Assembly: GCA_003342815.1 (NCBI GenBank) | Contig: PTEX01000024.1 | Location: 4,415,517-4,479,516, forward strand | Source of the DNA: Eudromia elegans | Taxonomy: Eukaryota > Chordata > Aves > Tinamiformes > Tinamidae | Length of the DNA: 64,000 nucleotides | Direction: 5' to 3' | Part shown: one piece after another, positions 26,014 through 39,935 of the stretch | Layout: each line of letters starts with the position of its first letter | Position numbering within the stretch: the first letter of the stretch is position 1 | Made by a program: the position numbers and the translations under genes | The notes under the pieces: generated by a model | Seen by the model: only the letters and a program-made list of their open reading frames with translations | Databases searched by the model: none | Told to the model about the DNA's origin: nothing

Positions 26014-29000
26014 GGCACACGTATATAGGCATTCCAGCTTTTCCACTATCATACCACTTTTTTTCCTGGACATCTTTCCCTTGCCTCTTCCACTGAGCCT
26101 CCTAAGAACAGACCCCGAGGCAAAATACCTACAGTTTGGTCTGTCACTGTGACAGTTCGAATAATTTGCAAGGAACACCAAAGAATTTTTTCCCTTATTT
26201 TATTTCCTTATTTGCCTTTCTCCTCCCTTGCACTTTCAATATATTTATTAGTGATAGACTACCAGTAATTTCTTTTGATTTTATCATACTGCCTCTTCAT
26301 CTACGAAAGGAATAGGCAATTAGGCCAGTGCTGAAGAGTTTTCAAGCATGGATTGCTTTCTTTCCTGTTCCTTCAGGCCCAGGATTCATTTTGAATTCCA
26401 GACCTCAGCTGTAGCTAGTTATCCTTCAGCTGTAGACAGTTACCAGGTCACACTAAAAGCTGCTGTAACCGGGGTCCTCACAAGGGTTATATTATAGGAG
26501 TATGTTGCATTTCTCCTGTTTCAGGCTACTACAGAGACTTTCATTTGGTGTTTTAGCAATACTGTTGTTTTCCTGCAGGGACAATTTGCATGTCTGAACA
26601 ATTTGCATTGTGTTACGTCGTCTGAAGCTGCATGTGTGTGTGCTTATCTTAGCACGCAGTGGGAGTTATACTAGAAATGATGAGAGACAGCTTTTTTGTT
26701 TATTTGTTTTGTTTTCCTGTAAGGAGCAGAATGCTAGAGTATATTTGAGTAGTTTCAGATGCTGCCCATTTTGACAGCTAAAGCAGTGTTATTCAAAATA
26801 ATTTGGAAGTGTTTGTGGCAAGCTAAGAATTAGCACCTGTAACCTGTATGAAAATATCTTATATAGGTAAGTAAAATACAGTATTTTGAGTGAATCAGAA
26901 ATGTTTTAAGTAGCTGCTGAATTATTGCTGTCCAGTGTTGAAAGACAGCCTGACTCCTGAAGCCAGAAAAACTTGAGGGACTTAATTAATTCTCAAGTAA
27001 GGGTGGACATTCAGCACATCCACACGGTCTGAACTTCTAGAAAGGAGTGAAGGAAGAAATATGCTTGATTGCATCTAATTGGGAGTCATTTTGAGTAGTG
27101 ATGGGTGGGTTTTTCCAAGCACACAAAGCTAAAGATTACCTAGTAGCTCTAATCACCTAAATGTATGGATTCTATGACATGCTATTGAAATTTCCAAGGC
27201 ATCTTTGAATTTCTTTGTTTCACTTCACTTAAACACTCCTTCTTTGAAAAATAAAATTTTATTTGAAATCATCATATAGAATAAATATTTCAGCCTCTAT
27301 TTAGAATGTGGGATTTATGGGAAGATCACAGTGGGAAAACATGAAAAATTTTTGTCTTGCTTTAATTTTTAGCTTTTGGATTTGAAGTTCATGCCATATG
27401 GTCCTGAGCAGTTAAAAGAACCCAATACAACTGACATATACTAGGTTTATCTCAAATGTTGACTGTATGGACTTGGTACAAAATGGCAGACTTTTCCTTG
27501 TTTCATGTAGCAGGTTTTGTTTTTACGCAAGAAAAACCATAATGTCTGTCGTTAATTCTTTTGCACTGGTCAGTACAGTGGAGGTAAGCAGTTGTGATTT
27601 CAGATTACTTCTTTTTGTTGTTGCTTGTCTTGCAGAGGTTTTTCTTCTTTAATGCAGGCATGTTTTGAAAGGTTATGAGTTAATCAGATTTGTGGCAAGT
27701 TACTGCAGAATTTATTTTGTCAAACTTAGAAACTTTTATTCATAGGAATTCAAGTGTCACATTTTAAAGAAAGTTATAATAAATATAACCTTTCCTTACA
27801 AGTATTAATAAAATGCTTCACAGTTCTAGGCTCAGTTAGTTTATTTTTCCTAGCTGAATCTTTTCAAAGACTTGTGCATTTTCAGTAACTCTATTTTATG
27901 CCTTTATGTATAGCTTATTCCAGACTGTCTTTGTTAGAAAATCCCATATAAGATCTCATATAATCTGGGTTCATGGCATTAATATAGTTGAAGATTGAAA
28001 ATAGTTTCTTAGCAGGGTAGCATCCACAACAGGGGAAACAATGTCACTTTATTTCTCAAAAGTACATGTCTGACTGACCAAATTACCTACACAGATAATA
28101 TGCTAATAAAATAGCTTGGACTGTATTAAATTGACTTGCCTATCAACTTCTTCTGGAGGAAGAAGCCTCAGAATGTGAAACTGTTATCTATGTAAGACTG
28201 TTTTCATTTAACAAGTAATTCATTGTAATTAAAATAAAAATATCCTAAGAGAGTTCACCAAAGCAATACTCTATCTGAAGGCGGAGGTAGTTTTGTATCC
28301 AATAAGGTATTTATGGAAATATGTCTATTCTTTTCCAAAGCAGCAAATGATATATTTTTTTATTACATTTTCAAGCAGGTAGGAAGGTTTTGTGTAACTG
28401 AGATTGTGGGTAGCATGTAATTCACACAGTCTGAGAAAAGGTGTTTAAAAATATAGTGTGTTCATTAGAGGTGGACCAAAGGAGCCTGCCTGCAAGTCTT
28501 TTAAGATCACCTGTAGCTACTGTGGCTTTTTAGTAAATTTACAAAGACAAAAGTTTACATGCAGCTTTCTGCTTAAAAAAAAAATATTTCCAGAATGGGC
28601 TGTTTTGAAACCGAAAAAACTGTAATTAACAGCATTGACTGATAGTTACATTAACAGCTCATCAACAGCAAATCTGAGACCATCTGTTCTTCAGTGGTCT
28701 GAAAAGGTTAACAGCATATGGATGCTTCTGCTTGCTACACAGTATAGTACAGGCTTGCCAGGATGAAAGAACTGTGCTGTAGTGCAGGACTTCTGGCAAA
28801 GCATATTGTGCTGAAGTTGGATTTATGATGCCAGAAGTAGCCACACAAGACACAGTTTTCCCAGGCAGGTACACCATTGACTAGAGTAATTATTTTTTCT
28901 GGCAATGCGGGTTAAGCAGACTCAATCAGTAAGTCGATACACGTCAAGCTAGGAGACAGGTAGCAATGTTACTGAGGTCTTAGGCTTTTTTGATAAGAGA

Positions 29001-30772
29001 TATGGATTTTAAAAAAGGAGGTTTTTAACAAATTAGCAGAAATATTGAGTACATGAAGGAGAGCTTCAAGTTTCATTAGTCAATAGTGTATTACTTATCC
29101 TCTACAGAAATATATTTTTCCTTTATTCTGCTCTTTATTAATCTGCTGTATTATTGGAGTTGGGAACAGTGGAATTGTGGTTTCCAATTAACCTGTGATT
29201 ATTTTTTTTCTGTGGTATGTTGGTGGCAGGGCTTTGAGTCTACTAGTAAGCCTTAATTGCCCTGGCTGTCCTCACCTGAGACATTTACCACACTTTAGCT
29301 GGAAGAGCCTTCCTTCTACCTTTCAACATTCATTATTATTAGTTTAACTAGATAAAGTTAGAAATAACAAGAGTGTTAATAGGAGCTTCCGTGGATGTGT
29401 GGTTAATACACACCTGTTAAATTAAAAACTACTTCATAGAGAGATTTTAAGAATACTATGAATAAATGCACTGTATCTGCAAGCTGAAATTACAAGTACT
29501 CTCCAGCAATCTGAGCTAACTTCTGTGAACATCCTGAAGATTGTGTTTGCTGTATCAAGAGAAAGTCCTATATCACTAAAAATTGCAATCACAAATCTTT
29601 TAGGTATCTTGGCCCTTCTTTTTGAGGAACGGAGGAAGGGAAAGAATATTGCTCCAACAACAGGTCCTTATCACTCTACTAGAAATTAACACACTGGCCT
29701 AAAAGAATGCAGAATCCATATCTGAGGCATTCAGCAGTGTTTGGCTGTTACAAACTTGAAGTACTACTTGAATGTCTCTAACATTGCAATTGAATAGAAG
29801 CAGCAAACTAATGTAGAAATACGGTTTGGTAAAGGAAAGACTTTACAACCACTTTGACTCAAATATGTTCAATATAATCATAGCATTCTAATCCTTCAAC
29901 CTTCTGTCAGAAGTCTCTTCTTTCAGCTTTGGGCCACTTTTCAATTAGAGTTCTTAAAGTTATTAGATAATTGTTTTTTTTAATAGAATGATCATCTTCA
30001 TATCTTAAACAAAAATTGAATTATATGCACTACTGGGTTTTAGTACTGTGTACAAAAATGTACTGGACATTTTTGCTAGCATATGTAAGGTGCAAAAATC
30101 TGTGGGGAAATCCTATTCATTGTAGGTTCCACTTGAGAACCCTCCAGTGCCCAGGGGAATGGTTTCAGTCTTGATGGTACTGAAAAAGTTAGAAGCCTCC
30201 CACACCAGGGAATGGTGGGAATCACTGATCTGGACCTAATTAAAAAGGACCATGTAAAAAAATCTAGAAAGCCAGATGGCAAAGTCAATTTCTGTATATA
30301 ATACTGAGGCAGAGACAGAATATGATTAGCTGTTGACATTCTACAAGGGTAGAGTAATGATATTAGAAAGGAAATCAAGTATTTCTGTAGCAATTTTACA
30401 TTTATTACTATTTGACACCTGAGTTAAAGATTAATCTAAATCATTTATTTTTTTGAAAGCATCAGATACAATAGTTTCATCGAATGTCAGTGCAAAATTC
30501 ACAAGATGGGTATCTTGATTCGAGAGCTTTTTTCACTTTGACTATTGAAGGCTGGACATTAAATGTAGTGTTTTGAATTTCAAAGCTAAAATCAAAGAGC
30601 AGTTGCAGATGCTAGATCAAAATGAGTATCTATTTATGTATCTGTATCTCTATTTGTGTACCAGTTTCTTTGCTACGTCTCTGCTGAATTGGGGAAAGTT
30701 TTTTGGAAATGTATGTTTCCTACACCTCTGCATAATGTTTCTGTTTCTTTGGCTGAGTGGTTTAGTTTCTGT

Positions 30773-30792
30773 AATAAATAAATAAATAAATA
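30773..30792. repeat. (AATA)n tetranucleotide microsatellite
   Basis: Five AATA units in a row. A second TAAATAGGTCAA copy follows at about 30790-30811, so the flanking dozen bases are also duplicated. Confidence 0.9.
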
Positions 30793-32100
30793 GGTCAATA
30801 TAAATAGGTCAAAAAATGCAAAAGGTTTCATGGCCTGATAGCTAGAGTGGTCAGGCCAGAGAAAGGATTTCCAATGTCTTCTAACTCCTGCTTTAGTGAA
30901 AACATATAAGGTATCTGCAAGAAAGACTGGGAGCACCTAGCTAAGATGAGACAATGTGGTGATTTCAGAGTTTTCTTGGTGGACAGAAGGTTCAGATTCA
31001 AATTCTTTCAGAGGAATAATTGAATTTAGCTCCCACAAAGTGGAATTTAGTGTAATCCCATAGCTAGAGTAAAGCAGAAATGATAATACACCATTATTTC
31101 CTGATTGTCTTCCCTTGAATTTAGATATAGGCTTTAGGTATAAGGCTTTGCATTGAAGATTTGAAGTCAATGTATTGCTTCATCCAGAGATCTAGAATGA
31201 ATATTAGGGTTGGAAGGATTATGAGCCGAGGTTTAGTTTGGTGTAAGATACACTTAACTTGGATATGGTTGATTGGATTTGGAAAAAAAAAATCAAAAAG
31301 CTTTGTTTCTTGCTGAATTAAACAAGCAATAGGCTGTAACTGCTGGCTATTCCAAATCCTAGAACTGTGGACTAGCAAAATATATTGGTCTGTCCTTAAA
31401 TTTTTTACAAAATAGCTCTTTTAGATGTGCTTAAAGCTACAGAACCAGCATGTGTGAAAAGTTAGGAAAATAATTTACTAATTGAATATATTCCCATATA
31501 CTGAGTGGCCTGAATTTCCAGTGATGGTGACAGTGTCAGCTGGAATTAACAACTGCTGCTTAGCTTCAGTCTAGGCACTGGACACTTGAATATGTTATGG
31601 TGATATTATGGCTGAAATTGAGGTTAGGCTAGGTTAAGGTTAGGTTTTCCTCTGTGTTTGATGAGGGAACTTCTACTGTGCAAAGCAACATAACTAGGCT
31701 TGCTTTTTACTCTCCTAATGTGTTACTGAATGCATTGTTATAGGTGCCTGTCTTTTATTTCTTTACTTATAAAAAGAAATGGTACTAACTCTTAGTATTC
31801 ATGTGGTAGTAGTTTGGATCAGATAGTACCCAATTATATGTGGGAATACAATATTTGAGTTTTCAACATAACTGTTACACATCCAGGCTCCTGAGTTCAG
31901 GTGACATAAAACATAATCAGAGCACTTAAATTTGAAAAACTAGTATATTTGACCTGTATCATCAATGAACTGCATCATCAAATGCAGGCAGGCCGGGTTT
32001 GAATGAACTGTTATTTAAAAACAGGTGAATTTTCCTTCCTTCCTAACTACACTAATTGAAGTAGTTCTAAGTGCTTGGCTAAAAGTAAGTCAGCTGATAG

Positions 32101-32128
32101 AAGTTTACAAAATGAAGTTTACAAAATG
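32101..32128. repeat. 14-bp exact tandem duplication
   Basis: AAGTTTACAAAATG occurs twice back to back at 32101-32114 and 32115-32128. This is a recent-looking slippage duplication. Confidence 0.85.
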
Positions 32129-35100
32129 AAAGGCAAGCACGTTTAGGATGTCTGCTCAGAAATACAGTATACAGTGCAATAAAATGGTTCTATATAATTA
32201 GCCATTGAAGTCTTGATTGTTGAGATTTACAGTAAGGCTAGAAGTAAAACTATTAATGATCCAATAGCAATATTCTTGTCCCTGCTCCAAAATCTAAAGG
32301 AAGCCAAAACATTTCTGTTTGTTATATGTTCTAACTCAAATTTTATTTAAACCCAGCAGTTGAATGATTTGCCTGTCTGTGCCATAAAATGACCATCTCT
32401 GGTATGGAAGCTGAGTAATAAACACAGCATCTACACAATACCACTATTCTATGTTCTGAAAGTAAATTATTTCCAAATATGCACTCTAGCTGATAATGTT
32501 TTAGGGTATTCTGTATTCCTTATCCTTTTCTGGATATACCTGATTTGACATTTAAAGTTGATAACTTCTGCCTAAGAAAGAAGACTGAGTTTATGAAAAC
32601 TGAATAGCTGTGGATCATTTGAAACTTAGTAAATAAGCGAAAGATGTAGACCCTTGAACTTATACCATAAATAGATAAAAATAAATTAGCAAGAATACAG
32701 TCGTTATGTCTCTTTAAAGCTAGCAAGCTTGTCTTAGCTGGCTGCCTGCAAGTTGGTCAATTAAAATTCAGATACAAGACATAAGAAATATGAAAAAAAC
32801 CACAGATGGACCTTGGAAGGAGAAATACTTGGAAATAACATGACTATTTATATATGTATTTATGCATACATAAAGGATTCATAAAGGCCTTCTAAAATTG
32901 GAGGATTTTAATTAAAAAAGGATTTTAACTTGTAGAAAGGATAAAAGAAAAACAGGAATCTATGCTATTCTATAGCAGTGAATATAGTACTGAATTTTAT
33001 AAGCAATGTGGAAATGAGAAACTATTTTGCTAAACATCTGCAAGCCTCTGTTTTGTTTGTTGTTCAGTTCTTTCATAGAATAAGCCTGATGCATTCATGC
33101 TGCGCCTTTGTTCCCTGAGCATTTGATAGGAGATTGATCTCTTCTCTTGACTGTGAAGATGCATTTGTAGTGGCAGACAAAAACCTGATCAAAATTGTCT
33201 GAGAAACTAGCAGTGTATTCCAAGAAGATGATGGGGTCATAAAAATACTTACTATCTTGGTAAAATTATCTCATACATGAGGCAGTTTTTTTAGATATGG
33301 GAAGCTGTATTTATGCATCCATTCCCCAGAGAATTTGAAGTCAACCATTGAATCAAAATGATTATACAGAGTTAATACTGTTGTCAACCACTGACTAGGT
33401 TATATATGACATATATGTGAATAAATGCCATTCTTCCTATAAAACCCTGCAGTTTATTTCAGCTCACATGATATCATTTCTTTACAAAACTAATAGTTTA
33501 TGTGTACCTCCAGTATTTTGCTAAGCTATGTACTTCAAACAAATGCTTCCTTGGTAGATAGTCTGCAAATATTACTTTTTGCTATTATTTTTCTTGTCTA
33601 TAAGGAGAACTAGCACTGACAAGTGCAAGACAGGAACTGAGTTAATGTTAAACATAGACTCATTCTGAGTTCAGGTCTTCTAAAGGAACCCAAAGAAATT
33701 TTCAGAATCTCCTTGGAGTCCCTCTTCTGAAAATCAGACTCTTTCAAAGGATTAGGTATTTAGTTAGGTCATTATCCTGCAAATAGCATCCATTTGTTGA
33801 CAAAGCCTATGGGTTTTGAATGTTAGGATATACAACTATCAAGCCTGAGCATTGCAGATAATAATATAATGCGTTTAAAACAAATATCTTAGAATATTAG
33901 TTGAGTTTGCAAACTCATGGTTGGATAGCATTCCTGGGTGGTGTTAGATTATTTTGTATAGTATTTTGTGAAGTGAGAGAATGACTAAAATTCTAGGGTT
34001 TGAATTGGAGATTTAACTTGAGACAGCCAGGATATGTTTTCTTAATCCATGGATGAGATGGTTGCAACAAAATGCTTACTAATTATGGTCTCCAGACTCT
34101 TAGGAATTTTCTATCTTCCCTCAACCTCTCTCACTTCTGTAGTTTCTTCCTGGAATGTAGAGTTCTCATTTAATTTTAGACGTTAATGCACTGTACCAGC
34201 AACTCAACAAAATTCTCATATTGATATATATATATGCATCCTAGTTCCCGACCGCGCTTTTTCACTGCTTCCTAACAGTACAAGACATACTCACAGCTGC
34301 AGAGTTGGATAAATCATAGTAGCTTAATATGTAACTGCCTTTCCAAACGAATTTTAGAACAAAAAGGTGTAAAACACTTAAACAGCTCTTGGTGATTAGA
34401 GAGATCATGAAGAGATTTACTTTTGAATAAGTATCCGCAATAGATTGTGCAGAGAATGTAAGTTTGTTTCACAGATAAATTTCACATTTCTAGATCTTTA
34501 ACAACACAAAAGAAAAATGCAGACAGTTTTATGAAGAATTTGAGACTGGTAAAACTGCGTTCTCTGATGGATCTGTAGTTTCTGACATAGAATTTCAATC
34601 AAGTGGTGAATTTTGATAAAATTATCATCTTCAAACTTGTATCGTCCATCTGCTACCCAGAGAAATAGATTTTTGATACGAGTTTCCTAGTGGAATTTCT
34701 TAACATGAGAATGTAACTCCTGAAATGAGAGTCTAAGTACGGAGACTGTATATGGACTGAATTAGCCATTTTGATTGGCAGCATTTTGTACATTTCCTCT
34801 ATGGTATAAACGCTAAAGACGCAGATTCAGGAGTGAATAACTGTTAAGATCCCCTGAAACCTTGTTGTCTGCTGATCCATTCCTTAGTAAGGAACAAAAT
34901 GGAGGTGGACCTGGAAATGGGCAGACTTGCATCAGAGGCTTTAGGCCTATGACTCATGTGTTTCTTTGCTGAATCAATCTTATCCTTTTTCTCCACACCA
35001 AATTCAAGTAGCTTTTACAAATTATTTAGTCACATTTGTCTTATTCACTAAAGTTACTTAGATGACATGAAATATTTCAGCTTTTTTTTCTGTAGATGTA

Positions 35101-38100
35101 CAATACTGCTTGATCATCAATCTGTCAAAGCCCAATGTAGTCTGTAATTTTCTATTTCACTTCAAGCAATACCTTGTTAATTACAGTTCAGTTGATTGAA
35201 GAATTTTTAGTACAAGCTGCAGTTTATATTTGGATTATGAGTTACCTCCGGAAAAGGTGAGGTACTCTATGTAGTTTAATAGAAGCACATTTTTGTCCTA
35301 ATGGGAACTTTGTAGCAGCAACTTTTATAAGTGTAGTACTACCTGATAAATCACAATCTGCTAGTTTAATCCAGGAAGAAAGGAGTTTTTTTCTGAACAA
35401 TGTTGCCAGGAGAGTTACTAGAGGATTTATAGCTCTGACAAAAGAATCTAATCCTCATCTGAGAAACTATGTTAGAGAGGATGCCTAAGAATAAAACAGG
35501 ATTATCTTGTAGACAGAAAAATTCTTGAGCACTCTGAAAAATCAAAAGGCTTGTCAATCCTTAAAACACTTCCAGAACTGTTCTTAACGTGTTGGCAAAG
35601 ATCTAGCCATCAAAACTGAGAAATGGGAACATAAAACCATGACAAGCCAATCAGGACCATGTGAATGTCTTCTGCAAGTGGTCCATGGAAAGTATAGATA
35701 GAAAGACTAGGAAGATGATGAATGAGACTGCCTGGGCTGATTTCTTAGCCAATGTTGTCAATGCTGTCAAAAAAGGACAAAGTTCAGTGCAATTTAGCCA
35801 CCCAACTGTGCCCTGAAATTGATGGGTGACTGTTGGAACCTGCAATAGAGTTCATGTTGTTGTGCCACTCTGGCATTCATGCCCAAACTAGGTATTTGAC
35901 AAAGTTAGCTAGTTTGGACATTTATGCAGAAACTAGAATTGGAAAAGGCAATAGTGTAAAATGGCATTTCTAGATTGTAGGCCGTTTATCGCAGCATTTG
36001 CCTTCTGAGGTATTTGGCCATTTCCGTCGTACTGTCAGCATGTCTGCACATAAATGAGTTACCTGGCACCTATACACTCTGCCTTCATTTGAGCTGGGAC
36101 AATGTTGTATGGCATCCTCCCTCCCTGAAATAGCCTGTCCTTCACTATCAATCAAGTAATATATATCAGTCCCCTCTGGTTGCTCTTGAATTGCTTTAGG
36201 CAGATTTTATATTAAATTTTACTATGATTTCTTACTTCATTCTTTTTTTCCATTGCCTTTAATTAAACTTCTAAGCCTGGTGGATTAGGATATATTTTAT
36301 TAAAAATAATAAATGGACAGTTCTTGCATATCTGCTTGTAGTCTCTGATAGATTAATCAAGGCCAAAGACTCTAAAGATAGAATATGGATAAATGATGGA
36401 TGGTAAATCTGAGTTTCTAAGCATTTATTACGTGAATTTCAAATACCCCTTTTCTGAAATACTCAAATATTCCTTTTTTCTAAATGAAAATCATAAATGT
36501 TTTCAGTGGTGAAAGAGGCATGTAGGTGCTTCATAAGTGTCATAGGAAGTTATCTTTTAACTGAAAATAAGAAAAGCACTAAGTGCACCAATTCATAACC
36601 ATACCAGGCAAGCTGGAGTGAACCCTTTTTTAAAAAGAATAGCCGTTGTACATCAGACTTGTTAATGCTACTGTTAATTATTTGATTATTTACTTAGCAA
36701 TTTTAATACTCCTTATTGAGTTACTCAATTAAGGTGTCTGCTGTTACTTGTATCTTTTGATCAGTTTTTCTTTAACATGCTCAGGAAGATAGAATGCATT
36801 TATTCTACTAACTTGATTGTCATTTTTTTTGTGTATATGTGTATAATGAGTTCTTGTGCTACAGATTTGAAAGAAATAAAGGGATGGGAGGCAATGCTAA
36901 AGACAGCAGCAACTACTAAAAAAAAATTTAGAGAACATAATTTCACATTGCTCATAAAATTCATTTCAGCTAGAAATTTAGTCCAATAAGAATAAACTGG
37001 TCTTTCTGTAAAATCCAGAGAATTTAAATTCCTCCTTATCTCACAAAAATCACTCTAGATTTTATATTGTGGCTAGAGTTTGTTATGTAAATGCTCATAT
37101 ACTTGTTAATATTGTATACCTGCACTCACATGATGCACAATTAAACCAAATAAAGAGAAGATGATTTTAAATGTGTCTGCTTAATTTCAGTAATTGTTAG
37201 GTCAGATCCAGACTTCCTTTTCATCCTTTTTTTTTTTTTAATAGATTTATTCATCTGAATAAAGAACTGAATTTTGTATGATCTGATTGATGCACCCTGA
37301 GGAAAAAAGTAAGTAATAGGCCCTTTTCTCTATACCAATGATCTAAGGGGGAGGGGTGGTGGTGGTAAGGAAAAGTATGAATACTTTTAAAGAGTAATTA
37401 GGAGGAAAGGTTAATCATTTTAGATGTAACAGACTTTGCATAGTGTGAATTAGAGTGCCAAGGCCACTTGAATCCAGCATATAGCAGAAGCTGTGAATAC
37501 CTGTCCTTCCAGTGAACAAAGACCTCTTTGAGAAAGGGGAGCATTTACATAACTGAAAATTGAATCAAAAGCTACATTAAGCATGCTTTTTTTATTATGT
37601 GGGTTTTTTTTAACTGTGAGTGCTTTCATTTACCTGGTACAATGCATAGAATGCTTAGCCTAGAAGAGGATATGGAATAATCTGTCAACTACTAGACAAA
37701 AAACAGTTCATGCTAAGACTAGTCCAAAGAGAATGCATTGCATCAAGTCATTGCAAAACCTATTGCCATCTGCCACTAACAGCAAATAACATATTTACTA
37801 GAGTGTGTAGTTGGATTCAAATATTACTTTGACTTACTAGTCTGAGTAATTTTGAAGGCAGTTTTAAAACAATGGTACTCCTTTAACAGGGATTTCCAGA
37901 TAAGTGACCATACCTGCCACTACAGGGCAGTTTTCTGGGATGTAAAAGAAAAGCGCAAATATCCAATTTCAGAGTTTATAACAAGTTGCTTCTTGAAGAA
38001 AGTATTTTTGGATGATAATATTAGGCAACCTGATTTTCTGACAGGAGTGATTGGTACCAATATAAATTGCTGGAAATTCCTGAATAGCTTATGAGAGCTA

Positions 38101-38832
38101 CCTAATTAAAAAAAAAAAAATCCTAATCCTGTGTCATCAAAATGTATCTGTTGGAGCATATTGTTTTAAAATATGATGCAAAGAATGTACAACAAATTTT
38201 CACAGAAGGATAAGAATTTTAAGACTGTCCTGATGCAGCAGGTAACCTAAAATTTAAATGTTTCATAAATAGTGTTTTTCCAAATGGATTAAATTGTACT
38301 TATTTTTTAAATGAAACATAATGTTAACTTGATAATGTTAATCACACTGGTGTTGCAATACTTCTGAAATTCTTTCTCCCCTTTTTTGTGCCTTCATGTC
38401 TAATTAAATTAAGGTACTATCTTTGGAGAAGGAAAGGTGAAATATATTATTCCATTTGAATCTTAGTTAAGCAGGTTCCAATATAATCTACTGAAAGCAT
38501 GTTGCTTGCTCTTCAGCTCTTTAAATGTATTTTGTTTCTGTGTGTTTTTGTTGTTGAGGTGTCTTTTTGTTTTGTTTGTCCCTTCCACTTTTAATGGTTT
38601 CATTATAGTTAAAGTGGTATAAGTTATATAGAGTTTGTAGAATATACTACAATCTACTTAATAGTGGAGGGAAGAAAACTGAACTTAAATTGTCCTAGAA
38701 AAAGGTCATCATGCTTACCTAAGTTTTCAGTATTTTCTGTAAATCATCAAATCTGGTGGCTCCTCAGGGGATGTTTGTCCTAAACGCTATTTAGCAGTCC
38801 TTTATATAAGACTGGAAATGCTTTTCACATTG

Positions 38833-38860
38833 ACACACACACACACACACACAAAAAAAA
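38833..38860. repeat. (CA)n microsatellite followed by A8
   Basis: About ten AC dinucleotides at 38833-38852 run directly into eight A residues. This is the commonest vertebrate dinucleotide class and is likely polymorphic. Confidence 0.95.
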
Positions 38861-39754
38861 GTTTCTAACCAGGCCTAATGGCTCCCTAGAAGTCTTTTCA
38901 ACCTGCATTTCCTTGTCTTTTAATGGCTTGTCATGCATAACGTTCAGTGAGCTTTCAATAGAATGTGTCTTTGTGTACTGCTTGACTAGCAATGAAATTT
39001 GCTTTTCTCCAGAATAGAGCAACAAGCTAGCTGCTTCACCCTGGTGCTCCTGAAAAGTTTGCTTTCTCTTACTCTATATGTTTTTGGAAATGATAAGTTG
39101 CATTACTCTGCATCTGCAGATGCTGCTGCTTCTGTTGTAGTAATTGTGTTGGGTTGTGCTTTCTCAAAGTAAGAGAATTTGTGCAAGTTTTACCTTCCTG
39201 AAGAATTAATGCTTGTATTCTATTTAGCCAGCAACCACAGGACTAGCAGAATGTTGTTTGGCCTGTTTTTAAATCTGAAATTTACTTTATTCATTGCTGC
39301 AGCATAAGATGAAATTCTGTAAGTTACAGATGGTTACCAAATTGACAATACGCTTATTGAAGCATAAATTTCCAACCCACTGAAACTCTACTTCCCACGT
39401 GCTCAAGAGATTCCTGGAATAACACAAACCGACAATATGCAGGCAAACATATGATGCATACAGCATATGTTATACATTACCTTCATCTTGAGCTGAAGTG
39501 AATAGATAAAAAAAGAGCTCTTAGCAAATGGTGTTATCAGTTCAGTTAAAACTTTTTCACTTCCAATAGGATGAAGCTTTAGACTGGCCTAAAGATGCAA
39601 CTCTTTAGATCTTTATTTTACTTGGAGGTTACTGAGCTGCTAAACCCATGCCCTGTAAGCCTTTTCATAGCTTTTGCTTGTGCTAACTAGGACAAGGACT
39701 TTTCCCCTCTGACCGTAACTATCACCATTCCATTCTAAATAATGTAATTCTACA

Positions 39755-39935
39755 TTTCTGACATGTGTCTCTTGTACTGGAGAGCCCAGAATTGAACATA
39801 GTACTCCTGATATGGCCTTGTTTGCCACAAGGGCACCTTGCTGGCTTGTGCTCAGCCTATAGCCCACCAGCACCCTCAGGTCCTTCACAGAGCTGCTTGC
39901 CAACAGGTCAACCCCTAGCTGTGTTTTGATTTTAT
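39755..39935 (-). mobile_element. Old CR1 LINE fragment, minus strand, C-terminal ORF2 part
   Basis: On the plus strand the segment reads as reverse-complement CR1: GAGCCCAGAATTGAACATAG, AGTACTCC, then GGCCTTGTTTGCCACAAGGGCA, CTTGCTGGCTTGTGCTCAGCC and CACCAGCACCCTCAGGTCCT. Translated on the minus strand, part of it gives KDLRVLVG followed by LSTSQQGALVANKA. That corresponds to the CR1 ORF2 C-terminal region usually written KDLGVLVD...MSQQCALVAKKA. The copy is truncated at both ends, seems to have an internal deletion near the TACTCC-TGATATGGCC junction, and is clearly more diverged than the copy at 9470. A 102-codon open frame spans it, but it is decayed transposon, not a host gene. Edges are uncertain by about 30 bp. 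Confidence 0.85.

Larger units (their letters stand above)
24246..39754. other. Long AT-rich unique stretch, no gene seen
   Basis: More than 15 kb with no recognised gene, RNA gene or transposon. Open frames are at most about 105 codons (30076-30393 minus) and show no domain. Visible structures are short: alternating TA/CA at 25995-26013, an (AATA)n run at 30773-30792, a GGTTA-rich stretch at 31620-31647, a 14-bp duplication at 32101-32128 and a (CA)n at 38833. A small CpG pocket, CCCGACCGCG, lies near 34247. Nothing else stands out. Confidence 0.7.
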
